From: Palaemon carinicauda
Taxonomy: Eukaryota > Arthropoda > Malacostraca > Decapoda > Palaemonidae
Assembly: GCF_036898095.1 (NCBI RefSeq)
Contig: NC_090746.1
Coordinates: 111,975,339 to 112,039,338, forward strand
Reading direction: 5' to 3'
DNA: 64,000 nucleotides
Shown here: positions 48,181 through 57,907 of the stretch, one piece after another
How the letters are laid out: every line of letters begins with the position of its first letter
Position numbering within the stretch: position 1 is the first letter of the stretch
The notes under the pieces: model-generated
Database searches by the model: none
Seen by the model: only the letters and a program-made list of their open reading frames with translations
What the model was told of the DNA's origin: nothing
Made by a program: the position numbers and the translations under genes

Positions 48181-49035
48181 TCTATAAGCAGTATATGGGG
48201 TAAATTGAAATCTAGCAGTATTGTAAGCTTAAGTTACAGGCTAGTTATTTGACAACCTCATTTACAAATACAATACTGTATAACATAAGTAACAATACAA
48301 CAAGAACAGTAATGTACTCAGAGTGACACCTTATATATTCCCATAGTCGCCACAGTGCCAATCACCTACAAGTATGCATTATATTGATTGAAAATTGCTC
48401 AATCAACTCTAATCAGGTCCTTAATTTTAACATGGCTAAAGTCGAGACCAATCATACAAAACTTCATGACTAATTGATTTTTAATAACCCTCATTCCCAG
48501 CTGGCATTACCACATAAGGAATATATTAAGCTGTGTCTAGTTTCATATGTAAGATTATAATGGATTTCCTAGTTTCATGATTAAGCCTTTTGATTATTTT
48601 GTAAATATTTTAGAATTGATCAAATACCATACAGTAGTTTTCTTGGTTATGTTTCGCTGTTGATATCAGTAGCGCTTGATCAAGTACGATTTGGAAATTT
48701 GCTATTAGGAAATATACTTTTTCACATTTATAGGTTTTCCCCCATAGATAAAATCATTTCTAGATGTTATACAGTAAGTCCTGCATAACATTTTTTTTTA
48801 GTTTTTATTTTAATCTTTAATTTTCTTTTGATAAATTTGTACATTGAGATTGATAACAGAATTTTTAGAATTTACAGTAATTGCAATTTACAAGATTTCA
48901 AACGATAACTTTAAATATTGCAAGTTTGTAGAAGTCTTAGTTTTGATCTGAAATTAATTTCCTGAAATATATTTATTCATGGTTAGGAAACAATAGGAAG
49001 CAAGCAAAGCTAAATTTCTAAAATTTGAGTTAATA
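48181..49035. other. AT-rich intron
   Basis: No gene or mobile element recognised. Confidence 0.45.
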
Positions 49036-49250
<215 letters not shown>

Positions 49251-49469
49251 CACACATTATTACATATTTGCATATTAAGATAATCAGTCTTGCATGTTGC
49301 TATTTGACAAAAGCTTTTCAACATTGCCTTCTCATCTTCTGCTTTGTTATTTGATTGTTCTTGTGGTAGATGGCTTTTATGGGTAAATATGGCTTTTATT
49401 TTTTTAATTACCTGCTTTTAGGTTTGTAATATTTTTACAGAAATATCAATTTTGATGTTTTACTTCCAG

Positions 49470-49566
49470 GGTTTCTTCGAAGCAGAAGGGACAAGAAAAA
49501 AGAGAAAAAGACCAAGAAGAAAAAAGATAATGATTCATCGAGCAATAAAGAAGAAAAATCTGATAA
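49470..49566 (+). CDS. Exon of an FCHO-like (muniscin) gene: basic linker
   Basis: Preceded by a good acceptor (TTTTACTTCCAG) and followed by donor GTATGC at 49567. The exon begins with two bases completing a codon and ends with two bases of the next. It encodes FLRSRRDKKKEKKTKKKKD followed by a Ser/acidic stretch. In FCHO/Syp1 proteins, which act early in clathrin-mediated endocytosis at the plasma membrane, a polybasic linker lies between the F-BAR and mu-homology domains and helps bind PIP2 membranes. The join to the exon at 63274 is in phase. The closely related SGIP1 is the main alternative. Confidence 0.7.
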
Positions 49567-49661
49567 GTATGCAGTTTATTTCATTTTTTATACTGAAAAC
49601 AATTAGCTGATTTTGCTACCTTTAGAGAGCAATCTTCCATACGTATCAACAGTTCCTACAG

Positions 49662-49705
<44 letters not shown>

Positions 49706-49989
49706 ATAAATTCCTTAAACGTTATTAGACACATCTTTTGAATGTAATGGATTTGTATTGCGTATTGTTAAGTACTTGATACATAGTAGTAGGAATCTTG
49801 AAACATTTGTTGGCTAGCTTGCTAGACGTAGCAATATCAGCTTGTCAGAAAAATGGGAAAAGAATATAACTATTGCTATCATTGAAATGAAAAATTATAT
49901 ATAGTTTACTGTGAAGCCAGTAAAATTGTAGCAATAATAGAATGATTATTAAAATACATCTCACCCCAACATTACCCCATAACCACATA
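49567..49989. other. Original intron sequence before the DIRS insertion
   Basis: About 420 bp of intron between the exon donor and the left end of DIRS copy A. It includes a T36 run (49666-49701). With 63011-63273 it makes up the original intron, roughly 690 bp. Confidence 0.6.
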
Positions 49990-50180
49990 TTTTTCAATAT
50001 TAATCTTACCCGATGATCATGTAGCTGTCAACTCCGTTGCCCGACAGAAATCTACGGTCGGGATACGCCAGCGATCGCTATCCAGGTGGGGGTGTACACA
50101 ACAGCGCCATCTGTGGTCAGGTACTCAAGTACTTCTTGTCAACAAGACCTCAATTTTTCCTCTGTCGTGCCGCCGGCAAG
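49990..50180 (+). repeat. Left inverted terminal repeat of DIRS copy A
   Basis: From CTTACCCGATGATCATGTAGCTG onward it is a near-perfect inverted match to the right terminus, through CAGCGATCGCTATCCAGG, ACAGCGCCATCTGTGG and CAAGTACTTCTTGTC to CTCAATTTT. The outermost 16 bases (TTTTTCAATATTAATC) differ from the right end, as in other DIRS elements with unequal ends. Confidence 0.85.
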
Positions 50181-50372
50181 ACCTACATGGATACGCTGTT
50201 GATTTTGGAGTCTTTTGTTCACGTTTTGGTGATGTATTTGCTCTGAAATTTAGCCTTCGCTGTTCAGGAAGCTTTATCCTTAGCTTAGCAAGCTTTTGGA
50301 ATTAATTTGATTCATTGGTTAACGATCTTTGCTTTATTTTGGAATTCCCCCTTGACTACCTCTAAATTCAAG

Positions 50373-52892
50373 ATGTCTGACCATTCCCAAGTTCCTAAAT
50401 ACAGGCAGTGTAGTGTTAGGACTTGTAATAGGCGTCTTCCGAAGGCCTCTATAGATCCTCACACCGTATGTTCCAATTGTAGGGGAAAATCCTGTCAATT
50501 GGAAGTTCGATGTGGGGAATGTGCTGGGCTTTCGGAATTCGATTTTAATGAATTCCTCAGATATACACGTAGGTTAGAGAAGGAGAGAGATAGGAGGAGT
50601 TCTTCTTGCTCTGTGGATTTTTCCTCTCCCCATGCCCCTCAACCTTTTCCTTCCCCTGTGGTGGTGACTCCCGAACCTGCTACGAGTGCTCAGCCTGCAA
50701 TGGCTGATATGTTGCGTGCCATTCAGGCTCTCGGTGATAAGGTGGAGTCGTTGGTTAGTGACCGCAATCAGCTCTTGGCAGATGTCAGAGAGCTGAAAGC
50801 GAAGAGTGCAGTGGGAAGTGTTAGTGCTAGTGCTGTGCATAGTGTCAGTGTCAGTGTTGCGCATGAGGGTACATCTGTGCGTGCCAGTCGTCCTCCCAGT
50901 CCGGGACCTCTTGCAAGCTCCCAAGCCCAGGGGAGAAGCAATGTCGAAGGACCAAAGGGTTCGGCAGGCCTTGATCGGCGCACGGATGTATCCTCAGTGG
51001 TTGCGGACGCATCTGCTAAGGATCGTCCCTTCCACTCCCAGACGAATGAGCCCTTACATTCCTCGTCTGTGGAAGAGGTTTCCAGGAGGAAACGGTGGAC
51101 CAAGGTCTCACGACCGCTCAAACGTAAGGTCCCTTCCGAGCTAGTCCAACGGCCCAGGTGTAGCCACTGGGTCAGTTCAGACTCGCCGCAGTCATCTGAT
51201 GACTGCACATCTCCCAAGAGAGGTAGAGTGGTCCCTCAACAGGCCTCTGCTCCGTCTGTTGTTGCTCCTACCACAGTAGACCCTAAGTGGTCCATGCTGC
51301 AGACTATGCAGTCTCAGCTTGCGGCTTTTATGCAGGAGTATCATGCCGAGAAGGTTAACACCTCTCCTGCTAACCTACAACCCGCAGAGGTTGTGCGCTC
51401 AGCAGATACTGCGGCTGCCTGCTCCCACACCCCACCTGTGAGAGCTCCTCCACCGATGCGCAGTCCTCACTGCCAGACGCATGTTCTTGCTGCACCATCT
51501 GCTAACATGCGTGAGCTGCCGCATCAGGAGTTGCCGGGTTCCAGCACTATGCGGCATTCTCCTCAGCCCATGCAGCATGCTCTGCAGACCTTACAGCATG
51601 CTCCGCATACCAGGCAGCATGAGCCGCATACCATGCAGCATGAGCCGCATACCATGCAGCATGAGCCGCATGCCTTACCTCATGCTCTGCATACCATACC
51701 GCATGCTCCTCAGCCCACCGCAGACCCTCCCACACACCGGCCCTCTGCTTTTGTTGTTGCCAGCTCACAGTCTGTCCAGCAGAGGCATGATGATGGATCC
51801 GCAGGTACGCATGCACCCGTTCTGCAGGATTCAGCCGCTCAGCTTGCTGCTCTGCCTTTGCCACTCACAACTCAACTTTCGGATGAGGATGTATCGGAGG
51901 ATGAAGCTGCTCATCTGGATGATCCTCACTCTGATGTTGAAGGACCCAAGTCTTCGCCACCCTCCTTAGACTTTCGCAAAGTCCTTGCTTTGTTCAGAGA
52001 ATTGTATCCTGAACACTTTGTGTCTGCAACCCCTCGTTCTCCTCCTTCCGAGTTTGCTCTGGGCATGCAGTCTGCTGCGCCTGCCTTCACCAAGCTTGTT
52101 CTCGCCAGATCATCAAGGAGAGCTTTGAGGGTTATGGGGGACTGGTTGCATTCCAAGAAGCAACTGGGAAGGACCTCTTTTGTGTTTCCTCCTCCCAAGC
52201 TGGCTTCTAAGTCGAGCGTCTGGTATGCCACGGGAGAGGAACCTGGCTTGGGGGTTCCTGCCTCTGCCCAGGCCGACTTCTCAAGTCTGGTTGACTCTCC
52301 CCGCAGGTTGGCTATGAGACGTTCGAAGATCTGCTGGTCCTTTTCTGATCTTGATCATATGTTGAAGGGAGTCTTTCGTGCCTTCGAGATATTCAACTTC
52401 CTCGATTGGTGTTTGGGAGCCTTAAGCAGGAAGACTTCCCCTTCTGACAAGGACTCGGCCATGCTGATCATGTCCAGCATGGACAAGGCAATACGGGATG
52501 GGTCTGGTGAACTTGCGGCTTCATATGTATCAGGGGTCCTCAAGAAGAGAGAACATCTGTGCTCCTTCTTATCTGCTGGTATCACTCCTTGCCAGAAGTC
52601 AGAGTTGCTGTTTGCTCCTCTCTCCAAGTGTCTGTTTCCGGAGGAGTTGATTAAGGGGATGGCTGCCTCTCTTATCCAGAAGGATACGCATGACCTCATG
52701 GCTTCTTCTGCACGTAAGGCTAAAACCTTACCTTCAGTGCCTAGACCCTTCCGCCCTTTAGCAGCTGATACACCTGCTTCTAGGTTCATCCCGCCCTTTC
52801 GTGGCAGAACCTCCAGCAGAGGAGGTACCCGTGCAGACAGTCACCGTGGCAAGTCCAAGAAGGGTTCCAAGTCCGCAAAAGGCAAGTTTTGA
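50373..52892 (+). CDS. DIRS gag-like protein (copy A)
   Basis: 839 residues from the ATG at 50373 (MSDHSQ); the frame is open further upstream, but without an ATG. The N-terminus carries a Cys cluster, C13-X4-C18 then C33-X2-C36-X4-C41-X5-C47-X2-C50, likely zinc-binding. Ser/Pro-rich sequence follows. A short repeat of QH(A/E)(P/L)HT(L/M) heptads at about 51567-51710 encodes a His/Gln-rich stretch. The C-terminal half (from about 51960) looks more globular, with LFRELYPEHF and a basic tail. It would form the retrotransposon particle. It ends TGA at 52892, overlapping the RT frame by 92 nt. Confidence 0.8.
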   Translation: MSDHSQVPKYRQCSVRTCNRRLPKASIDPHTVCSNCRGKSCQLEVRCGECAGLSEFDFNEFLRYTRRLEKERDRRSSSCSVDFSSPHAPQPFPSPVVVTPEPATSAQPAMADMLRAIQALGDKVESLVSDRNQLLADVRELKAKSAVGSVSASAVHSVSVSVAHEGTSVRASRPPSPGPLASSQAQGRSNVEGPKGSAGLDRRTDVSSVVADASAKDRPFHSQTNEPLHSSSVEEVSRRKRWTKVSRPLKRKVPSELVQRPRCSHWVSSDSPQSSDDCTSPKRGRVVPQQASAPSVVAPTTVDPKWSMLQTMQSQLAAFMQEYHAEKVNTSPANLQPAEVVRSADTAAACSHTPPVRAPPPMRSPHCQTHVLAAPSANMRELPHQELPGSSTMRHSPQPMQHALQTLQHAPHTRQHEPHTMQHEPHTMQHEPHALPHALHTIPHAPQPTADPPTHRPSAFVVASSQSVQQRHDDGSAGTHAPVLQDSAAQLAALPLPLTTQLSDEDVSEDEAAHLDDPHSDVEGPKSSPPSLDFRKVLALFRELYPEHFVSATPRSPPSEFALGMQSAAPAFTKLVLARSSRRALRVMGDWLHSKKQLGRTSFVFPPPKLASKSSVWYATGEEPGLGVPASAQADFSSLVDSPRRLAMRRSKICWSFSDLDHMLKGVFRAFEIFNFLDWCLGALSRKTSPSDKDSAMLIMSSMDKAIRDGSGELAASYVSGVLKKREHLCSFLSAGITPCQKSELLFAPLSKCLFPEELIKGMAASLIQKDTHDLMASSARKAKTLPSVPRPFRPLAADTPASRFIPPFRGRTSSRGGTRADSHRGKSKKGSKSAKGKF

Positions 52893-54951
52893 CTGCCTTC
52901 CTCTCCAGACAGCAGTAGGAGCCAGACTCAAGACCTTCTGGCAAGCTTGGGAGAGCAGAGGTGCAGACGCTCAGTCTGTGAAGTGGCTAAGGGAGGGATA
53001 CAGAATTCCGTTCTGCCTCAATCCCCCTCTTACTACTTCTCCCATCAACCTCTCTCCCAACTACAAGGAGAAGGACAAGAGGCTAGCGTTGCAACAAGAG
53101 GTGTCGCTCTTGCTACAAAAGGAAGCAGTGGTCATAGTCCGGGATCATCAATCCCCGGGCTTTTACAACCGTCTCTTCCTTGTAGCCAAGAAGACAGGAG
53201 GTTGGAGACCGGTGCTGGACGTCAGTGCTCTCAATGCTTATGTCACCAAGCAGACATTCACGATGGAGACGACGAAGTCGGTCCTAGCAGCGGTCAGGCA
53301 GGAGGACTGGATGGTCTCGTTAGACCTGAAAGACGCATACTTTCACGTCCCCATCCATCCAGACTCCCAACCTTTCCTAAGATTCGTCTTTGGAAAGGTT
53401 GTGTACCAGTTCCAAGCCCTGTGCTTTGGCCTAAGCACGGCACCTCTTGTGTTTACGAGACTGATGAGGAATATTGCGAAATTCCTTCACTTGGCAGACA
53501 TCAGAGCCTCCCTCTATTTAGACGACTGGCTTTTAAGAGCTCCCACAAGTCGTCGCTGTCTGGAGAATCTCAGATGGACTATGGATCTGACCAAGGAACT
53601 GGGCCTCCTGGTCAATTTAGAGAAGTCCCAGCTCGTCCCATCCCAGACCATTGTCTACCTGGGTATGGAGATTCAGAGTCGAGCTTTTCGGGCTTTTCCG
53701 TCGGCCCCAAGGATCAACCAAGCCCTAGAGTGCATCCTGAGCATGCTGAGAAGGAACCGATGCTCAGTCAGGCAGTGGATGAGTCTAACAGGGACACTTT
53801 CATCGCTGGCCATGTTCATCGAGTTAGGGAGACTCCACCTCCGCCCCCTTCAGTATCATCTAGCTGCTCACTGGATAAAGGACATGACGCTAGAGACGGT
53901 CTCAGTTCCTGTTTCCGAAGAGATGAGGTCTACTCTAACGTGGTGGAAGAACAGCATTCTTCTCAAGGAAGGTCTTTCGTTAGCTGTTCAGACCCCCGAC
54001 CACCGTCTCTTCTCGGACGCATCAGACTCGGGCTGGGGTGCGACATTGGACGGACAGGAATGCTCGGGAACATGGAATCAGGAGCAAAGGACACTTCACA
54101 TCAATTGCAAGGAGTTGTTGGCGGTTCATCTGGCCTTAATAAACTTCAAGTCCCTCCAGCTAAACAAGGTGATGGAGGTGAACTCCGACAACACCACAGC
54201 CTTGGCTTACATCTCCAAGCAGGGGGGGACTCATTCGAGGAAGTTGTTCGAGATCGCAAGGGACCTCCTCATTTGGTCAAAAGATCGAAGGCTCACGCTG
54301 GTAACGAGGTTCATTCAGGGCGATATGAATGTCATGGCAGATCGCCTCAGCCGGAAGGGTCAGGTCATCCCCACAGAGTGGACCCTTCACAAGAATGTTT
54401 GCAGCAGACTTTGGACCCTGTGGGGTCAGCCAACCATAGATCTGTTCGCTACCTCGATGACCAAGAGGCTCCCATTGTATTGTTCTCCGATTCCAGACCC
54501 AGCAGCAGTTCACGTGGATGCCTTTCTGCTGGATTGGTCCCATCTCGACCTGTATGCATTCCCGCCGTTTAAGATTGTCAACAGGGTACTTCAGAAGTTC
54601 GCCTCTCACAAAGGGACACGGCTGACGTTGGTTGCTCCCCTCTGGCCCGCGAGAGAATGGTTCACAGAGGTACTGCAATGGCTGGTCGACGTTCCCAGGA
54701 CTCTCCCTCTAAGAGTGGACCTTCTGCGTCAACCTCACGTAAAGAAGGTACACCCAAACCTCCACGCTGTTCGTCTGACTGCCTTCAGACTATCGAAAGA
54801 CTCTCAAGAGCTAGAGGCTTTTCGAAGGAGGCAGCCAGAGCGATTGCCAGAGCAAGGAGGACATCCACTCTCAGAGTCTATCAATCTAAATGGGAAGTCT
54901 TCCGAAGCTGGTGCAAGGCCAATGCAGTTTCCTCAACCAGTACCACTGTAA
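52801..54951 (+). CDS. DIRS reverse transcriptase-RNase H (copy A)
   Basis: Numbered from the start of the open frame (a GTG, so not a proven start). RT: TGGWRPVLDVS, then SLDLKDAYFHVPI with catalytic Asp175, CFGLSTAPLVFTRLM, and LYLDDWLL with Asp241 and Asp242, followed by YLGMEI. RNase H: FSDASDSGWGA (Asp406), CKELLAVHLAL (Glu438), NSDNTTALAYISKQGG (Asp463) and NVMADRLSR (Asp514). All catalytic residues are present. It would copy the element's RNA into DNA. The frame is +1 relative to gag, and no early ATG exists, so expression by frameshifting, reinitiation or splicing is likely. The last 295 nt overlap the recombinase frame. Confidence 0.9.
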   Translation: MAEPPAEEVPVQTVTVASPRRVPSPQKASFDCLPLQTAVGARLKTFWQAWESRGADAQSVKWLREGYRIPFCLNPPLTTSPINLSPNYKEKDKRLALQQEVSLLLQKEAVVIVRDHQSPGFYNRLFLVAKKTGGWRPVLDVSALNAYVTKQTFTMETTKSVLAAVRQEDWMVSLDLKDAYFHVPIHPDSQPFLRFVFGKVVYQFQALCFGLSTAPLVFTRLMRNIAKFLHLADIRASLYLDDWLLRAPTSRRCLENLRWTMDLTKELGLLVNLEKSQLVPSQTIVYLGMEIQSRAFRAFPSAPRINQALECILSMLRRNRCSVRQWMSLTGTLSSLAMFIELGRLHLRPLQYHLAAHWIKDMTLETVSVPVSEEMRSTLTWWKNSILLKEGLSLAVQTPDHRLFSDASDSGWGATLDGQECSGTWNQEQRTLHINCKELLAVHLALINFKSLQLNKVMEVNSDNTTALAYISKQGGTHSRKLFEIARDLLIWSKDRRLTLVTRFIQGDMNVMADRLSRKGQVIPTEWTLHKNVCSRLWTLWGQPTIDLFATSMTKRLPLYCSPIPDPAAVHVDAFLLDWSHLDLYAFPPFKIVNRVLQKFASHKGTRLTLVAPLWPAREWFTEVLQWLVDVPRTLPLRVDLLRQPHVKKVHPNLHAVRLTAFRLSKDSQELEAFRRRQPERLPEQGGHPLSESINLNGKSSEAGARPMQFPQPVPL

Positions 54952-55850
54952 CCCAGATTGCTGACTTCCTGTTACATCTAAGGAACGTTAGATCCCTATC
55001 AGCTCCTACGATCAAGGGTTACAGAAGTATGTTGGCAGCGGTTTTCCGCCACAGAGGCTTGGATCTTTCCACCAACAAAGATCTACAGGACCTCCTTAGG
55101 TCTTTTGAGACCTCAAAGGAACGTCGGTTGTCCACTCCAGGCTGGAATCTAGACGTAGTCCTAAGGTTCCTTATGTCATCTAGATTTGAACCGCTCCAAT
55201 CAGCCTCTTTTAAGGACCTCACATTAAAAACTCTTTTCCTCGTATGCCTAGCAACAGCTAAAAGAGTAAGTGAGATCCACGCCTTCAGCAGGAACATAGG
55301 TTTCACATCGGAAACGGCTACATGTTCCTTGCAGCTCGGTTTTTTGGCTAAAAACGAGCTTCCTTCACGTCCTTGGCCTAAATCGTTCGAGATCCCTAGC
55401 CTGTCCAACTTGGTGGGTAACGAACTGGAGAGAGTACTTTGCCCAGTCAGAGCTCTTAGGTACTATCTAAAAAGGTCTAAACCCTTACGAGGACAATCAG
55501 AAGCCTTATGGTGTGCTGTTAAGAAGCCTTCGCTACCAATGTCTAAGAACGCAGTTTCTTACTACATCAGGCTTCTGATTAGAGAAGCTCATTCTCATAT
55601 GAAGGAAGAAGACCTTGCTTTGCTGAAGGTAAGGACACATGAAGTGAGGGCTGTGGCTACTTCAGTGGCCTTCAAACAGAACCGTTCTCTGCAGAGTGTT
55701 ATGGATGCAACCTATTGGAGAAGCAAGTCAGTGTTCGCATCATTCTATCTCAAAGATGTCCAGTCTCTTTACGAGAACTGCTACACCCTGGGACCATTCG
55801 TAGCAGCGAGTGCAGTAGTAGGTGAGGGCTCAGCCACTACATTCCCATAA
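54657..55850 (+). CDS. DIRS tyrosine recombinase (copy A)
   Basis: 397 residues. Catalytic residues visible: Arg203 (ATAKRVSEIHAFS), His328 and Arg331 (RTHEVRAVATS), Trp354 in the usual His/Trp position (ATYWRSKSV), and the nucleophile Tyr364 (FASFYLKDV). The N-terminal core-binding part includes KWEVFRSWC and IKGYRSMLAAVFRH. It would integrate circular element DNA by strand exchange, without an integrase-type duplication. The start ATG at 54657 lies inside the RT frame; upstream the same frame is closed by TAA at about 54570. It ends 399 nt before the complementary region. Confidence 0.9.
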   Translation: MVHRGTAMAGRRSQDSPSKSGPSASTSRKEGTPKPPRCSSDCLQTIERLSRARGFSKEAARAIARARRTSTLRVYQSKWEVFRSWCKANAVSSTSTTVTQIADFLLHLRNVRSLSAPTIKGYRSMLAAVFRHRGLDLSTNKDLQDLLRSFETSKERRLSTPGWNLDVVLRFLMSSRFEPLQSASFKDLTLKTLFLVCLATAKRVSEIHAFSRNIGFTSETATCSLQLGFLAKNELPSRPWPKSFEIPSLSNLVGNELERVLCPVRALRYYLKRSKPLRGQSEALWCAVKKPSLPMSKNAVSYYIRLLIREAHSHMKEEDLALLKVRTHEVRAVATSVAFKQNRSLQSVMDATYWRSKSVFASFYLKDVQSLYENCYTLGPFVAASAVVGEGSATTFP

Positions 55851-56248
55851 TCCCATAACCTTTTTAACCTTTCTCTTGAATACTTTTTATTGTTGTTTTT
55901 GGGTTGTACGGTCGGCTAAGAAGCCTTCCGCATCCTGGTTGATTTGGCGGGTGGTCAATTCTTTCTTGAGAAGCGCCTAGGTTAGAGGTTGTGATGAGGT
56001 CCTTTAGTATGGGTTGCAGCCCTTTATACTTCAGCACCTAAGAGTCGTTCAGCATCCTAAGAGGACCGCTACGCTCAGTAAGGAAGACGTACTTAATAAA
56101 GGCAGAGTAATGGTTCAAGTCGACTTCCTTACCAGGTACTTATTTATTTTATATTGTTATTTTGAATAACTAATAAAATGAAATACGGGATACTTAGCTT
56201 CTTTGTTAACATGTATGCTGGTCTCCACCCACCACCCTGGGTGTGAAT

Positions 56249-56339
56249 CAGCTACATGATCATCGGGTAAGATTAATATTGAAAAATGTTATTTTCATTA
56301 GTAAAATAAATTTTTGAATATACTTACCCGATGATCATG
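56249..56339. repeat. Internal complementary region of DIRS copy A
   Basis: 56249-56286 is an exact reverse complement of the left end 49990-50027 (38 of 38). 56287-56339 is an exact reverse complement of the right end 56526-56578 (53 of 53). The two halves meet without a gap, giving the sequence of a joined right-left end on the other strand. This fixes both element borders to the base. Confidence 0.95.
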
Positions 56340-56389
56340 ATTTAAAGGACCCGCCCTTCCTCCCCATAGAGAACCAGTGGACCGAGGAG

Positions 56390-56578
56390 AAAATTGAGGT
56401 CTTGTTGACAAGAAGTACTTGAGTACCTGACCACAGATGGCGCTGTTGTGTACACCCCCACCTGGATAGCGATCGCTGGCGTATCCCGACCGTAGATTTC
56501 TGTCGGGCAACGGAGTTGACAGCTACATGATCATCGGGTAAGTATATTCAAAAATTTATTTTACTAATGAAAATAACA
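56390..56578 (-). repeat. Right inverted terminal repeat of DIRS copy A
   Basis: Inverted counterpart of the left repeat, from GAGAAAATTGAGGTCTTG to CATGATCATCGGGTAAG, then the unique outer end ATTTATTTTACTAATGAAAATAACA. The next base is the first base of copy B. Confidence 0.85.
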
Positions 56579-56904
56579 TTTTTCAATATTAATCTTACCC
56601 GATGATCATGTAGCTGTCAACTCTGTTGCCCGACAGAAATCTACGGTCGGGATACGCCAGCGATCGCTATACAGGTGGGGGTGTACACAACAGCGCCATC
56701 TGTGAGCAGGTACTCAAGTACTTCTTGTCAACAAGAACTCAATTTTTCCTCTGTCGTGCCTCCGGCTAGACCTACTTGGATACGCTGTTGATTCTGGAGT
56801 TATTGTTCACGATTTGGTGATGTATTTGCTCTAGAGTTTAGCCTTCGCTATTCAGGAAGCTTTATCATTAGCTTAGCAAGCTTTTGGAATTAATTTGATT
56901 TAAT

Positions 56905-57900
56905 TATGGTGACGAAGAGAGTATGGACTCTCTTTCACTTTTAAATGGCCGACCCTTCCCTTAGACGGAAGTGTTGGTGTCGAAGAGAGTATAGACTCTC
57001 TTTCATTTTTTATATCTCTCCGCCATTTATAGGCCTCTTCGATTAACTTTCCTTTTATTATAAACTTATAAAAAATTTTTTTTTCTTATGTTTGTTTATA
57101 TGCGACCTTTCCTAATAGTAGGCGGTCCTTACTTGGAACCGAAGTTAATTAACATTGAGCTCGTCATATCGTTTTTCCTGTTAAGAATTTATGCTATTTT
57201 AATTTTAATGTTTTTGAAAGAATTTCTTTGATAAGTCTCGTACTGTTTTCAAAGTTGAACTAACGTTTTGTTTAGTCTCCGCAGTTGTTGACGTTCAGAA
57301 CGTTCAACTTGCGCTCTATCGTTACGATAGAGAGAGAGTATTTCACGGTTTCACGTTGCAGTAAGAGTAAACCGATTCTAGCGTTTCGTTCATTCTTTCT
57401 TAGCTTAAATGGTTTTAATTCTATAAAGGAACTTTTTATTTGGGAAACCTTTCAGTTTTTTTCCTTTAACAAATAATATGTTTTAACGATATATATAATT
57501 GGGCTCATCTCTCAGGTTCTAAGTCAAGAGAGAGAGAGAGAGAGATAGAGACGGAGGGAGAGAGAGGAGGATAAACGTTTCGTTCAAGCGGGTAACGTTG
57601 TTCTCGTTTTTTTGCTCTTCTCCCTAGTCGATATAGGGGAAGAAGGTAAAACGTTTCTAGAGTTTTATTCTTGTTCCCAGGCTTTATGCGGTGAGAGATT
57701 TTAAACGTAGTTTATTTGATCTAGTGTTTAGTCTCTTTTCCAGCCACTGAATTCTTTATCTTTCATTATGTTTTTCTGTTACATTGTAATACTGTTTTCA
57801 CAATTACTACCTTTTAATGAAGGATAGGATTGCGTGTTTCAGGTACAAACCACTTAAAGTTTCGAGTTCAGTGAAATAAGTGCAAACAGAAAATCAAAAG
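56905..57900 (+). other. Unique leader of DIRS copy B
   Basis: Replaces the first part of gag found in copy A. It contains two near-identical 8-bp hairpins AAGAGAGT/ACTCTCTT (56915-56934 and 56983-57002), a third with stem CTCTATCG and loop TTA (57314-57332), and a purine run of GA repeats at about 57529-57570. No coding frame of note. It may be a leader of a different DIRS lineage joined to the A-type body. Confidence 0.6.
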
Positions 57901-57907
57901 TGATAAA

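Larger units (their letters stand above)
49990..56578 (+). mobile_element. DIRS-like retrotransposon copy A, full length
   Basis: 6589 bp with inverted termini (49990 to about 50180, and about 56390-56578), an internal complementary region (56249-56339), and three overlapping plus-strand frames: gag-like, RT-RNase H and tyrosine recombinase. No target duplication is seen, as expected for recombinase-mediated integration. None of the three frames has a premature stop. It lies in an FCHO-like intron in the same orientation as that gene and is followed at once by copy B. Confidence 0.9.
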
